Program-made: the position numbers and the translations under genes | Source: a virus | Direction: 5' to 3' (one strand) | Length of the DNA: 43,202 bases | IMG/VR virus record: IMGVR_UViG_3300009034_000084 | Location: 1 to 43,202 of that record | Part shown: in pieces, positions 37,262 through 43,202 of the stretch | Position numbering within the stretch: the first letter of the stretch is position 1 | Layout: the number at the start of each line of letters is the position of its first letter | Notes under the pieces: model-generated | The model's input: only the letters and a program-made list of their open reading frames with translations | Database searches by the model: none | What the model was told of the DNA's origin: nothing

Positions 37262-37392
37262 TAAACTACACTCTTGTTTTCCATTTCACCGTACATCCTG
37301 TTTGCTGTACATTCCATACACTCAGAATCAGGGCTGTTACAATTTTCACAGTCACAGTCCCATGTAGCATTACACTTGCTGCATTTTCCCAT
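37261..37392 (-). CDS. 43-residue cysteine-rich microprotein
   Basis: Begins MGKCSKCNATWDCDCENCNS; seven cysteines (C4, C7, C13, C15, C18, C25, C28). ATG 37392 has GTGATAAA upstream. Cysteine spacing supports a metal-binding microprotein. Confidence 0.65.
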   Translation of the reverse strand: MGKCSKCNATWDCDCENCNSPDSECMECTANRMYGEMENKSVV

Positions 37393-37396
37393 TTTA

Positions 37397-37696
37397 TCAC
37401 ATTCCTGGTGGCGCTTTCATAGGCAGAAAATTCCTAATAAAATCTTCTGCCTTCTCTCTCTGACCTCTTTCCATCATCATTATCTTCATTATGTGTGCAA
37501 TCATAAAATTCAATTCACCATCATTCTTACACTCACCTCTAACTTTAAATGCGAACTTGTCTGCAAACTCAAACTTTGTTGGGTCAAGACGTCTTAACAA
37601 CTCTTCCATCCTTTCTTCCGAAATATCAAACACTTTATCTAATGTCTGACAGTTCGGGTCTCCACATTCTGGACAGCGGGACTTATCAGGTTTCAA
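37397..37696 (-). CDS. zinc-motif hypothetical protein (TTG start)
   Basis: 99 residues, TTG 37696 with GGGAGTGGTCA. RCPECGDPNCQ at the start, then acidic helices and a Met-rich segment (IMKIMMMERGQ). Family not recognised. Confidence 0.65.
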   Translation of the reverse strand: MKPDKSRCPECGDPNCQTLDKVFDISEERMEELLRRLDPTKFEFADKFAFKVRGECKNDGELNFMIAHIMKIMMMERGQREKAEDFIRNFLPMKAPPGM

Positions 37697-37840
37697 CTGA
37701 CCACTCCCATTAAGATAGAGGGAGAAATCTCCCCCTCATTGTCCAGTTCGTTGTACCATGCGCCGGAAGGCATTCCAAGCTTTCGCCATCTCTTCTTCAC
37801 TCTCTTCCATTGACGGCGAGATAGACCGGGCCGCGTCTTA
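37697..37840. other. spacer with hairpin and a possible 24-residue peptide
   Basis: 144 bp. It has a palindrome GGGAGA-AA-TCTCCC at 37720-37733, perhaps a terminator or RNA-stability element. A minus-strand frame of 24 codons (37736-37810, MEESEEEMAKAWNAFRRMVQ...) is protein-like but has no ribosome site, so I do not call it a gene. Confidence 0.3.
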
Positions 37841-38230
37841 TCATACAGAGTCTTCATCGGATTCCGTCCCTATATGCTTCAGAGCTATTGGACAGACTGT
37901 CTGGTCGCATACCTTTCTTGCATCACAACTTATACAACACAGCCTTTCCTTCCTGCAGTCGACCTCTCGTATGACACATCTGCTCCCGGCAAGGTGCTCA
38001 CATCTCTTCCAATTGTAGTAGGTGCGCAGTGACCCATCGCGTTCTTTGACCAAGTGTCGCTCAACCAGATTTTCCTTCACTAGTTGCTTCGCAATACTCT
38101 TGACGGCTCCGAAGCTGACTCCAGTGTTCTTGGTGATTTCCCTTCGATGGTAGGCCTTCTTCTTGTTGGCTTTGAGGAACTCAGCGGCCAACTTCTTATT
38201 ATATTCGTGTTTGCCTCGTCTCTTGGCCAT
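37841..38230 (-). CDS. winged-helix plus cysteine-cluster protein
   Basis: 129 residues from ATG 38230, coupled to the upstream TGA. Residues 1-70 form a winged helix (YHRREITKNTGVSFGAVKS); the C-terminal part holds nine cysteines (CEHLAGSRCVIREVDC, LCCISC, VCDQTVC) that could bind zinc or an Fe-S cluster. Possibly a redox- or metal-sensing regulator; related in layout to the small winged-helix genes nearby. Confidence 0.75.
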   Translation of the reverse strand: MAKRRGKHEYNKKLAAEFLKANKKKAYHRREITKNTGVSFGAVKSIAKQLVKENLVERHLVKERDGSLRTYYNWKRCEHLAGSRCVIREVDCRKERLCCISCDARKVCDQTVCPIALKHIGTESDEDSV

Positions 38231-38889
38231 CACATCAGCTCCTTGGACTTTGGATTTATTGCCAAGAACAGTCGCTGGGTAAGTTGCTCTGGTGGAATGT
38301 CTAGATGCAAATCGTTAACTGAGCGGGCTGCCATGTTTAGTGCTTTATGCATCATCTCTTGTTCGCTCATTATTTTCCCGTTTGCCGTTTTGCCGATGTG
38401 AGTAACTAGTTCATCAATCACTTGGTCTTCAGCGTAGGTTTCGAACATCTTTAGGTCTTCCGCAAAAGTGTCGAAATCTATTGGTACGTCGTGCATTTGC
38501 ATATTTGCGACAACTTCATCGCGAAGTAATCTGTGTGTTATGAGCTTTGGCGTTCCTAATGTCTGCTTGATTCCTACGTACACTGCGTTGATGCATCCTT
38601 GTTGACGTGTTCCCTCGAATTCAAGAGTTGCTTTCAGCCCTTCAAATGTATCAAGTAAAGATGCTCTTTGTTCGACTTCGTGAAATTTGTTATGAAGGAA
38701 TGTCGCTATTACTCCAGGAATCATTTTTTGTGACCCTTCGTAAGTAGAGCAAATCCCTTCTTCGTCGTGATGTATTACCAGCGTAACGTAGTATCCATGT
38801 AGACCGTTTCTCTGTACGAAGTCCTCAATGACTGCTTTGAGTTGGTCTGACATCCGATGGAACTCTTCGTCATACTCTTTTTCATCCAA
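38230..38889 (-). CDS. hypothetical protein
   Basis: 219 residues, TTG 38889 with GAGGTGACGCCGA. Largely helical with a beta-strand N-terminal part (GYYVTLVIHHDEE). No motif recognised. It is one of the larger unknown proteins of the right half and is coupled to the winged-helix/cysteine gene. Confidence 0.7.
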   Translation of the reverse strand: MDEKEYDEEFHRMSDQLKAVIEDFVQRNGLHGYYVTLVIHHDEEGICSTYEGSQKMIPGVIATFLHNKFHEVEQRASLLDTFEGLKATLEFEGTRQQGCINAVYVGIKQTLGTPKLITHRLLRDEVVANMQMHDVPIDFDTFAEDLKMFETYAEDQVIDELVTHIGKTANGKIMSEQEMMHKALNMAARSVNDLHLDIPPEQLTQRLFLAINPKSKELM

Positions 38890-39040
38890 TCGGCGTCACC
38901 TCTGCTGCAAAGCGTACCTTGCTTTTCGTTTCCCTATCAAATGTTCCTATCATTATATACCTCCTTGACGACGAATCGTCTTCCATATCGAAGACTATGG
39001 ATTTCAACCATATCGACTCATCTCCAATCTTACATCGCAT
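38882..39040 (-). CDS. small hypothetical protein, start uncertain
   Basis: Up to 52 residues from ATG 39040 (MRCKIGDESIWLKS...). If the TATA box at 39047-39054 is used, its start site falls after that ATG, so TTG 39007 or ATG 38986 would be the true start. If the upstream promoter at 39139-39146 is used, ATG 39040 or the GTG 39085 frame could serve. Beta-rich, no cysteine pair; family unknown. Confidence 0.5.
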   Translation of the reverse strand: MRCKIGDESIWLKSIVFDMEDDSSSRRYIMIGTFDRETKSKVRFAAEVTPIG

Positions 39041-39046
39041 TACTAC

Positions 39047-39054
39047 TATATAAA
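39047..39054 (-). promoter_or_regulatory. promoter (minus), right-end unit
   Basis: TTTATATA preceded by CCGCAACA and followed by GTAGTAATGCGATGTAAGATTGG, the best match to the downstream element. No upstream CG at the standard spacing. Drives the 38.9-kb unit. Confidence 0.75.
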
Positions 39055-39138
39055 TGTTGCGGAATATTGCACTTTCTAGGTTCACCTCCTAATTCACGCT
39101 AATGTAGTCTTTCTAGCAATAAGGAATCGCTGTTTTAC

Positions 39139-39146
39139 TATATAAA
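39139..39146 (-). promoter_or_regulatory. second upstream promoter (minus)
   Basis: TTTATATAG then AGCGATTCC at the downstream element position and TTTCGAC 25 nt upstream. It faces the plus-strand promoter at 39197. A GGAGGTGA site (about 39081-39088) follows but has no good start codon after it. Confidence 0.65.
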
Positions 39147-39171
39147 ATGATTGATATTGATACAGTCGAAA

Positions 39172-39204
39172 GTGCGCCCTGAGATATTCCAATATCTTTA
39201 TATA
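39172..39204 (+). promoter_or_regulatory. promoter (plus) of the 39.25-kb unit
   Basis: GTGCGCC starts exactly 25 nt before TTTATATA (39197-39204); GAGATGT follows at the fixed downstream spacing. Start site about 39227, 24 nt before ATG 39251. Confidence 0.8.
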
Positions 39205-39250
39205 GTAGAAATGAGATGTTCTATTGGTAAAATTAGAGTGAGGTTTCGAA

Positions 39251-39568
39251 ATGGAACACGATTTTAAGTTTGACCATACGAAGGAAGACATAACGAAGGC
39301 AATGGGTATTAGTGACGAGGACTGGGACAGAGCTGTAGCTAAATTTAAGGAGGCTGTTGATGCCGGCGATGAATACATGTCTCAAACCTTAGAAAGAATT
39401 TTCAATACAACTGATGATGCACATGAGCTTTCTTTGATAACAATATTGTTATATGGTAATTGGAAGAAAGCATCTAGCTTTTCATCCATGCTTGGTGTAA
39501 AACCAAAATGTGACGACCCAAATTGCAAAGCATGTCATCCAGAGACTGCAGTTAAACCTGAACCATAA
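39251..39568 (+). CDS. hypothetical protein with C-terminal CxxC motif
   Basis: 105 residues. Helical and acidic (EDITKAMGISDEDWDRAVAK), ending PKCDDPNCKACHPE with three or four metal-binding residues. GTGAGG lies upstream of the ATG. First gene of a three-gene plus-strand unit. Confidence 0.75.
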   Translation: MEHDFKFDHTKEDITKAMGISDEDWDRAVAKFKEAVDAGDEYMSQTLERIFNTTDDAHELSLITILLYGNWKKASSFSSMLGVKPKCDDPNCKACHPETAVKPEP

Positions 39569-39579
39569 TCAGTGATTGC

Positions 39580-39804
39580 ATGGTGAAATGTACTCACGAA
39601 CGACTAACTATTTTGAAGTCTAAGTTCAGGGGTATCTCTAAGGTATATTGCACTGATTGTCGTAAGGAGTTTAAGTTTAAGGAGGAAATCATCGAGTGTG
39701 AGGCAACGTTGGTTGATGGCATCGTCACTCATAGTTGCTTCTATAATAAAGGTCATTCAGGTCCACATAAGTGTATGGACGGAATGATTTGGGTGGTGAG
39801 GTAA
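39580..39804 (+). CDS. zinc-binding small protein
   Basis: 74 residues. KCTHERL ... YCTDCRKEF and SCFYNKGHSGPHKC form two Cys/His sets; the latter resembles the GHxGxHxC motif of small phage proteins. ATG 39580 after GATTGCATGGTG; GTG alternatives exist. Function unknown. Confidence 0.7.
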   Translation: MVKCTHERLTILKSKFRGISKVYCTDCRKEFKFKEEIIECEATLVDGIVTHSCFYNKGHSGPHKCMDGMIWVVR

Positions 39805-39990
39805 ATGGATGATAACTCTAAAGCGATTGAAATTTTGCTTAATATGCAAAGGACACTGCAAAAGAAGTTGGTAAAAGGCAAGAGTTCATTATCAAAATGT
39901 CAAGCTAACGTTGATGAGTTAGAACATCAAATTGGAAGTGTTGAGCTTGCACTTATTGGATTAGGGTATAAGGAAGAGTTGAACTATTGA
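39805..39990 (+). CDS. small coiled-coil protein
   Basis: 61 residues, ATG 39805 with GGTGAGGTAA just before it, directly after the previous TAA. Helical with a single cysteine. Its end overlaps the converging minus gene by 7 nt. Function unknown. Confidence 0.7.
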   Translation: MDDNSKAIEILLNMQRTLQKKLVKGKSSLSKCQANVDELEHQIGSVELALIGLGYKEELNY

Positions 39991-40286
39991 ACGGTCGGCT
40001 CCTTTCCTGTTCCCTTGCATCTTGTACAATTAATCCATTCATCTAATGAATGTTTATACCTTTCTCCTGAACCACCACATGCTTTACAACGTTTTGCCCT
40101 CTCCTTCATAATTTCTTCGAAATGGTCAAGAGTTATAAAACGGTCGGCATAATCAATAGACATTGAAATATCAAATTCAAACCCTTTCCTCTTTAATATC
40201 TTCTCTATTTCTCTAGCTGATTTTGCTTGTTCCAATTCGATTTGTCTTTTCCCTTTTTTCTTTAGGTAAGTAATTCTAATTGCCAT
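39984..40286 (-). CDS. protein with DnaJ-type zinc module
   Basis: 100 residues from ATG 40286, chosen for GGTGATATA. The C-terminus has CKACGGSG and, 15 residues on, CTRCKGTG, one half of the DnaJ CxxCxGxG zinc domain. The N-terminal two thirds are a basic alpha/beta part. No J-domain. Possibly binds protein or nucleic acid. Confidence 0.75.
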   Translation of the reverse strand: MAIRITYLKKKGKRQIELEQAKSAREIEKILKRKGFEFDISMSIDYADRFITLDHFEEIMKERAKRCKACGGSGERYKHSLDEWINCTRCKGTGKEPTVQ

Positions 40287-40363
40287 TATATCACCATATT
40301 GAGCATCAACGCTACAACTGCTATTGCCAGCCACTTGACCGTGTGTAGTGTTTCTCTATTCAT
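40286..40363 (-). CDS. 25-residue single-TM microprotein
   Basis: Reads MNRETLHTVKWLAIAVVA then LMLNMVI. A single membrane helix. Its ATG overlaps the upstream stop (ATGA) and its TAA overlaps the next ATG (TAATG). Very short, but positioned with no spare bases. Confidence 0.5.
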   Translation of the reverse strand: MNRETLHTVKWLAIAVVALMLNMVI

Positions 40364-40704
40364 TCTTCTTCCTCTGGTGTTGCTTTTATCTCTTCCAGTA
40401 CTTTCTTGGCCCAGTATTTTGCCCAACGTTCATTTCCTTCCTTATACCAATAGTACCAATGCCAAAAATTTCTTGTACATGGAAGACTAGTTAAAGTATA
40501 TGCAGAATGTTCTTCGGCTTCTGCATCTTCCCAGTACAAAGGACAGTCCTCACAACTATCAAAGTATGAGCAGAATCCACAATCGAACGCTGGATAAAAG
40601 TCAAACTTCTCTAAAAATTCAGTCCTTCCTGGTTCGTGTCCTTTGGCCCTTTTTTTCCAAGCCCAAATCGACATTTCTCTGGCTTTTTCATACGTTAGTA
40701 TCAT
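40360..40704 (-). CDS. cysteine-containing hypothetical protein
   Basis: 114 residues, ATG 40704 with GAGGGTGAACAA. DCGFCSYFDSCEDCPLYW is a four-cysteine cluster common in small viral proteins; a later CTRNFWHWYYWYKEGNERW is rich in aromatics. Ends in Glu repeats. Function unknown. Confidence 0.75.
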   Translation of the reverse strand: MILTYEKAREMSIWAWKKRAKGHEPGRTEFLEKFDFYPAFDCGFCSYFDSCEDCPLYWEDAEAEEHSAYTLTSLPCTRNFWHWYYWYKEGNERWAKYWAKKVLEEIKATPEEEE

Positions 40705-41204
40705 TTGTTCACCCTCGTCTCACACTCTAGGCAAAGGTAGTGGTCGCCACAGTCATCCATCCTTGTCTTGCATAGAAGACATCCCATCCCTGTAAATTCT
40801 ATTGGCTCTGCAACACAGTCACCGAATTCAATGTTATGGGTCCATTTTCCAACTCCATCCCTCACTTGTTCGAATATGTCTCCTCCGCAGTTTTTGCAGA
40901 CGAATTTCTTCTTCCTGCACTCCCCGGGCCCATAACAGCAGTTGTTGTCAATCTTGCAGTAGTAGTCATCGGCCTCTAGTACATACACCATATCCGAGCA
41001 GGGTCTCTCCACAATCGACTTTCCATCTTCCCATCCACCGACAACCCAATCTACCCTTCCATTAGGGTATATGGCGTACGCTGTGCCATTACCAAACAGT
41101 ACGTAAATCACATCATCCTTCTCAACGATGTCACCATATACTGTCCCAGTCTTGGCCCATTGTTCTTGGGCTCTTTTCAGTCTGTCCTTTTGAGCTTCAT
41201 TCAT
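40701..41204 (-). CDS. multi-cysteine hypothetical protein
   Basis: 167 residues. Beta-rich N-terminus, then clusters CKIDNNCC, CRKKKFVCKNCGG, GCLLCKTRMDDCGDHYLCLE; up to four zinc sites. ATG 41204 with AGTGATAAT. Function unknown. Confidence 0.75.
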   Translation of the reverse strand: MNEAQKDRLKRAQEQWAKTGTVYGDIVEKDDVIYVLFGNGTAYAIYPNGRVDWVVGGWEDGKSIVERPCSDMVYVLEADDYYCKIDNNCCYGPGECRKKKFVCKNCGGDIFEQVRDGVGKWTHNIEFGDCVAEPIEFTGMGCLLCKTRMDDCGDHYLCLECETRVNK

Positions 41205-41208
41205 ATTA

Positions 41209-41451
41209 TCACTTTGGTCTTTCTCTGAACTCGAATATTCCGAGGAATGGTATGTTTAGGTCTTCAGCCATGGCCTTGCAGTAATTTTCTGTGTCACCTT
41301 CACCACATACCGGCCATCCATGCCCTCTTCCTTTGTGACCTATGACACCAAGTTTAGTTCCATCTATTTGAGTCTTAATCCATATTACTATGTCATCATC
41401 CACTTTCACACTTTCCCTTCTCGTTAGCACTCGTACAATAATGATATCCAT
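41209..41451 (-). CDS. hypothetical protein, start uncertain
   Basis: 80 residues from ATG 41451 (MDIIIVRVLTRRE...). The TATA box at 41458-41465 would put the transcript start downstream of this ATG, so GTG 41430 is an alternative. Contains WIKTQIDGTKLGVIGHKGRGHGW, alpha/beta. Family not recognised. Confidence 0.6.
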   Translation of the reverse strand: MDIIIVRVLTRRESVKVDDDIVIWIKTQIDGTKLGVIGHKGRGHGWPVCGEGDTENYCKAMAEDLNIPFLGIFEFRERPK

Positions 41452-41457
41452 TACAAA

Positions 41458-41490
41458 TATATAAAGGTATCGTATTTGCAAAATGCGACC
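41458..41490 (-). promoter_or_regulatory. promoter (minus) of the 41.2-kb unit
   Basis: TTTATATA with GGTCGC starting exactly 25 nt upstream. The downstream element is GGATATC, a weak match. Confidence 0.7.
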
Positions 41491-41492
41491 AT

Positions 41493-41894
41493 TCAATCAA
41501 ACTTAACCTTATCTCCTGCAAGTTCAATATCACCATCTTGTACTGTTCCATTAGGGTTTCGGAATGGACTTGGTCTAGGACCAGGTTCCGGTTTCTCTAC
41601 TTCAAACCCTAACTTTATAGCATCACTCGTTGATACCGCACCTGCAAACTCAAATACAAAACCACACTCTTCACATACACGTGGTGGTACTTCAGTCCTT
41701 CTAACCCATCCTTCATAATACCCACCGCGCGGACCATAACGGTATAAACTAGGGAAGAATATTCCTTCCTCTAATCTAATGCTAGAGTAATTACCGTGAC
41801 ACAATTTACCTATGTCACTTTCACGGACTACTGTTTCCGAATCCATGTATAGGATATCATCTCCCAACTTAAATTCATCCTTGTCTATTGGCAT
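41493..41894 (-). CDS. hypothetical protein with CxxC
   Basis: 133 residues, ATG 41894 with AGGAAGGAGTTCA. YYEGWVRRTEVPPRVCEECG, with a following beta-rich stretch and a Pro-rich linker (EKPEPGPRPSPF). Family not recognised. Confidence 0.7.
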   Translation of the reverse strand: MPIDKDEFKLGDDILYMDSETVVRESDIGKLCHGNYSSIRLEEGIFFPSLYRYGPRGGYYEGWVRRTEVPPRVCEECGFVFEFAGAVSTSDAIKLGFEVEKPEPGPRPSPFRNPNGTVQDGDIELAGDKVKFD

Positions 41895-42195
41895 TGAACT
41901 CCTTCCTGTTCATTTCTATAATGACTGAATTGATGGTGTCAATATCTTCACATATTGTTTGCTCATGTCCTAATATTCCGTATCTTTCCCAGTACTTCCA
42001 CATATCCAATTCTTTATATACAAATTGCCATATGTATTGACGACTATGGCAAAACTGAAGAAGTTTATACATTAAGTCACGAGCAGCAATTAATAATTCC
42101 TTCTCCATCTTCTCTAAATGCTCGATACATAGAAAATATCTGCTACCTTCTACATTGTATATTTGGTCAAGCACTTCGCTCCAGTTTCGTTCCAT
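41875..42195 (-). CDS. helical hypothetical protein
   Basis: 106 residues, ATG 42195 with GAGAGTGACACT. Strongly helical and rich in Trp/Tyr (YIWQFVYKELDMWKYWERYG). No motif recognised. Driven by the minus promoter at 42231. Confidence 0.7.
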   Translation of the reverse strand: MERNWSEVLDQIYNVEGSRYFLCIEHLEKMEKELLIAARDLMYKLLQFCHSRQYIWQFVYKELDMWKYWERYGILGHEQTICEDIDTINSVIIEMNRKEFNANRQG

Positions 42196-42230
42196 AGTGT
42201 CACTCTCGCTGAACTTACATCGCGTTACAA

Positions 42231-42264
42231 CTATAAATACTTATCGGACTAGCAATAATCGCAG
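42231..42264 (-). promoter_or_regulatory. promoter (minus) of the 42.2-kb divergent pair
   Basis: TATTTATAG (42239-42231) with CTGCGAT starting 25 nt upstream and GCGATGT at the fixed downstream position. Leader GAGAGTGACACT then ATG. Confidence 0.75.
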
Positions 42265-42297
42265 GTGCGACCGAAGTAACTCCAATATCTTTATATA
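42265..42297 (+). promoter_or_regulatory. promoter (plus) of the 42.2-kb divergent pair
   Basis: GTGCGAC at 42265, exactly 25 nt before TTTATATA (42290-42297), followed by GCGATGT. Leader GAAAGGTGACACT then ATG 42334, almost the same as on the opposite strand. Confidence 0.8.
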
Positions 42298-42333
42298 CTA
42301 CAAATGCGATGTTATATTGAGAAAGGTGACACT

Positions 42334-42684
42334 ATGTCTAAATATCATGATGAACTATTCGTTGACGCTAAAACAGGCAACTGTCTCGTTTGCGATGCAC
42401 CACTTTCAGAAACATCTTGGTCATGGAATCTCTTACATGGAGAAGCAACATTCAGTTGCTGTGGTACCTCCTACCAACTGAAGAGACTTTACATAGAGAA
42501 TCCTGACGAAGAGGACACTGAATTCCTAATCAAGTTAGACGATGGCTTTTACTACTGCCAAATCAGACCAGAGTACCTTCCTATCTGCCGTGAGGTGTAC
42601 GCAGAGCTAGGACGCATTGACTCTAAGGAAGCAGTCAACAAAATCATTGCAATTGGGAAGGAGAGAGGAATAACCAATGACTGA
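42334..42684 (+). CDS. hypothetical protein with cysteine motifs
   Basis: 116 residues, ATG 42334 chosen for AAGGTGACACT. NCLVCDAPLSETSWSW and SCCGTSY form two Cys pairs; later YYCQIRPEYLPICREVY. Possibly one zinc. First gene of the last plus-strand unit. Confidence 0.75.
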   Translation: MSKYHDELFVDAKTGNCLVCDAPLSETSWSWNLLHGEATFSCCGTSYQLKRLYIENPDEEDTEFLIKLDDGFYYCQIRPEYLPICREVYAELGRIDSKEAVNKIIAIGKERGITND

Positions 42685-42943
42685 TGAATTTGCTTCTCCT
42701 TCAATGGAGTTCAGGAAAATAGTAATTGACAAGCTAATCAGGAACCTAAAAACAATGAGAGCAAAAGCTAAAGACGACATTAATATTAACGAGTACAACC
42801 GACTATGCACAACTATAATCGAACTACAAGACCTTGGTTCTGCAAAGATAGTCAGCATAATGGAAGTATTAATTGACAACAGTTTCGTCCGTAATATGGA
42901 TGAAGCCAAAATACTTATGTTTGATATAATGGCTTGGGATTAG
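42677..42943 (+). CDS. helical hypothetical protein
   Basis: 88 residues. All-helical and charged (FRKIVIDKLIRNLKTMRAKA). ATG overlaps the preceding stop. Family not recognised. Confidence 0.75.
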   Translation: MTDEFASPSMEFRKIVIDKLIRNLKTMRAKAKDDININEYNRLCTTIIELQDLGSAKIVSIMEVLIDNSFVRNMDEAKILMFDIMAWD

Positions 42944-42954
42944 GAGTTATCTCT

Positions 42955-43158
42955 ATGGGCGTTGAAACTCACTGTGACGAATGCGGTCGCGGTATTTGCG
43001 GTGAAGAAACCATCTGCAGACGATGCTATGAAGACTTAGAAAACCGAATAGAGCAACTTGAAAGTGACCTTGATGATGCAAAGTCAACAATTCAACACCT
43101 TGAGGAACAAATGAATTCGGAAAAAGTACCAGGTTCTCAACTGACGGTGGAACCATGA
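42955..43158 (+). CDS. zinc-ribbon/coiled-coil protein
   Basis: 67 residues from ATG 42955, chosen for GGAGTTATCTCT. HCDECGRGICGEETICRRCY is a zinc ribbon, followed by a coiled coil (LENRIEQLESDLDDAKST). Similar in design to other small zinc proteins here. Function unknown. Confidence 0.75.
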   Translation: MGVETHCDECGRGICGEETICRRCYEDLENRIEQLESDLDDAKSTIQHLEEQMNSEKVPGSQLTVEP

Positions 43159-43202
43159 AGCGAGTAATATACGTCCCAACAGAGCACAAAGACACTATCT
43201 AC
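43155..43202 (+). CDS. partial gene at window edge
   Basis: ATG 43155 overlaps the preceding TGA (ATGA). The 16 visible residues read MKRVIYVPTEHKDTIY; the rest is cut off. Not identifiable. Confidence 0.6.
   Translation, partial: MKRVIYVPTEHKDTIY

Noticed and set aside
39094-39378. Minus-strand open frame of 94 codons opposite the 39251 gene
   Set aside because: It covers two promoters and the antisense of a gene with a good start; no ribosome site and implausible composition.
1-43202. Virion structural genes (capsid, portal, terminase, tail)
   Set aside because: None of the large or medium proteins shows the motifs or sizes expected; they probably lie outside the window.

Overview
This window reads as the replication, nucleotide-metabolism and accessory part of a large double-stranded DNA virus of an archaeon. 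The archaeal assignment rests on what the DNA shows. Promoters are TATA boxes of the TTTATATA type. Shine-Dalgarno sites match GGAGGTGAT and sit 3-8 nt before ATG, GTG or TTG starts. There is a tRNA gene with an intron at the archaeal 37/38 position, a histone-fold protein, an archaeal-type uL29 homologue and an XPF/Hef-type nuclease. The viral assignment rests on tightly packed, overlapping small genes of phage-type families (DUF3310, YopX, DUF6899-like and others) around a self-contained replication set. No capsid, terminase, portal or tail gene is visible, so a large plasmid or provirus cannot be formally excluded. The host lineage cannot be read from this window.

Layout. From 1 to about 6.2 kb, on the minus strand, lies a 7-deazaguanine (preQ0) pathway: queC (cut by the window edge), folE2, queE and queD, with an HD phosphohydrolase, an HTH-metallophosphoesterase fusion, a DUF3310 protein and a Cas4-like nuclease. 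From 6.3 to 17.4 kb, also minus, is a core metabolic and replication block: dCMP deaminase, B12-dependent ribonucleotide reductase, family-4 type uracil-DNA glycosylase, all-alpha dUTPase, phosphoribosyltransferase, family B DNA polymerase, a DpdA-like DNA transglycosylase, a RecA/Sak4-like ATPase, a possible ssDNA-binding protein and an AbrB-type regulator. A divergent promoter at 17.39-17.44 kb also drives a short plus-strand operon (17.5-19.8 kb): nucleotide kinase, ERCC4-HhH nuclease and an MCM-like AAA+ ATPase. From 19.85 to 39 kb the minus strand carries about 70 small genes, many with zinc-binding cysteines, many overlapping by 1-4 nt. Among them are an intron-containing initiator-like tRNA-Met(CAU), a uL29 homologue, a histone-fold protein and a cluster of small winged-helix proteins. 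The last 4 kb has two divergent promoter regions (39.1-39.2 and 42.2-42.3 kb) with small genes on both strands.

How it fits together. folE2, queD, queE and queC would make preQ0 and DpdA would insert it into viral DNA, probably as protection from host nucleases. Class II RNR, dCMP deaminase, dUTPase and the kinase would supply dNTPs; dUTPase and UDG would keep uracil out, which matters because archaeal family B polymerases stall on uracil. The polymerase, MCM-like ATPase, RecA-like ATPase, Cas4-like and ERCC4 nucleases would form the replication/recombination machine. The tRNA and uL29 may tune translation, and the histone-fold and winged-helix proteins may organise viral DNA or control transcription.

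Two observations stand out. First, about eleven promoters share a fixed-spacing architecture: CG about 22 nt before the TATA box, TTTATATA, and GCGATGT starting 16 nt after the first T of the TATA box. Second, seventeen very small genes (25-57 codons, many CxxC or single-TM) fill the apparent gaps between the larger small genes, usually coupled by ATGA or TAATG overlaps.
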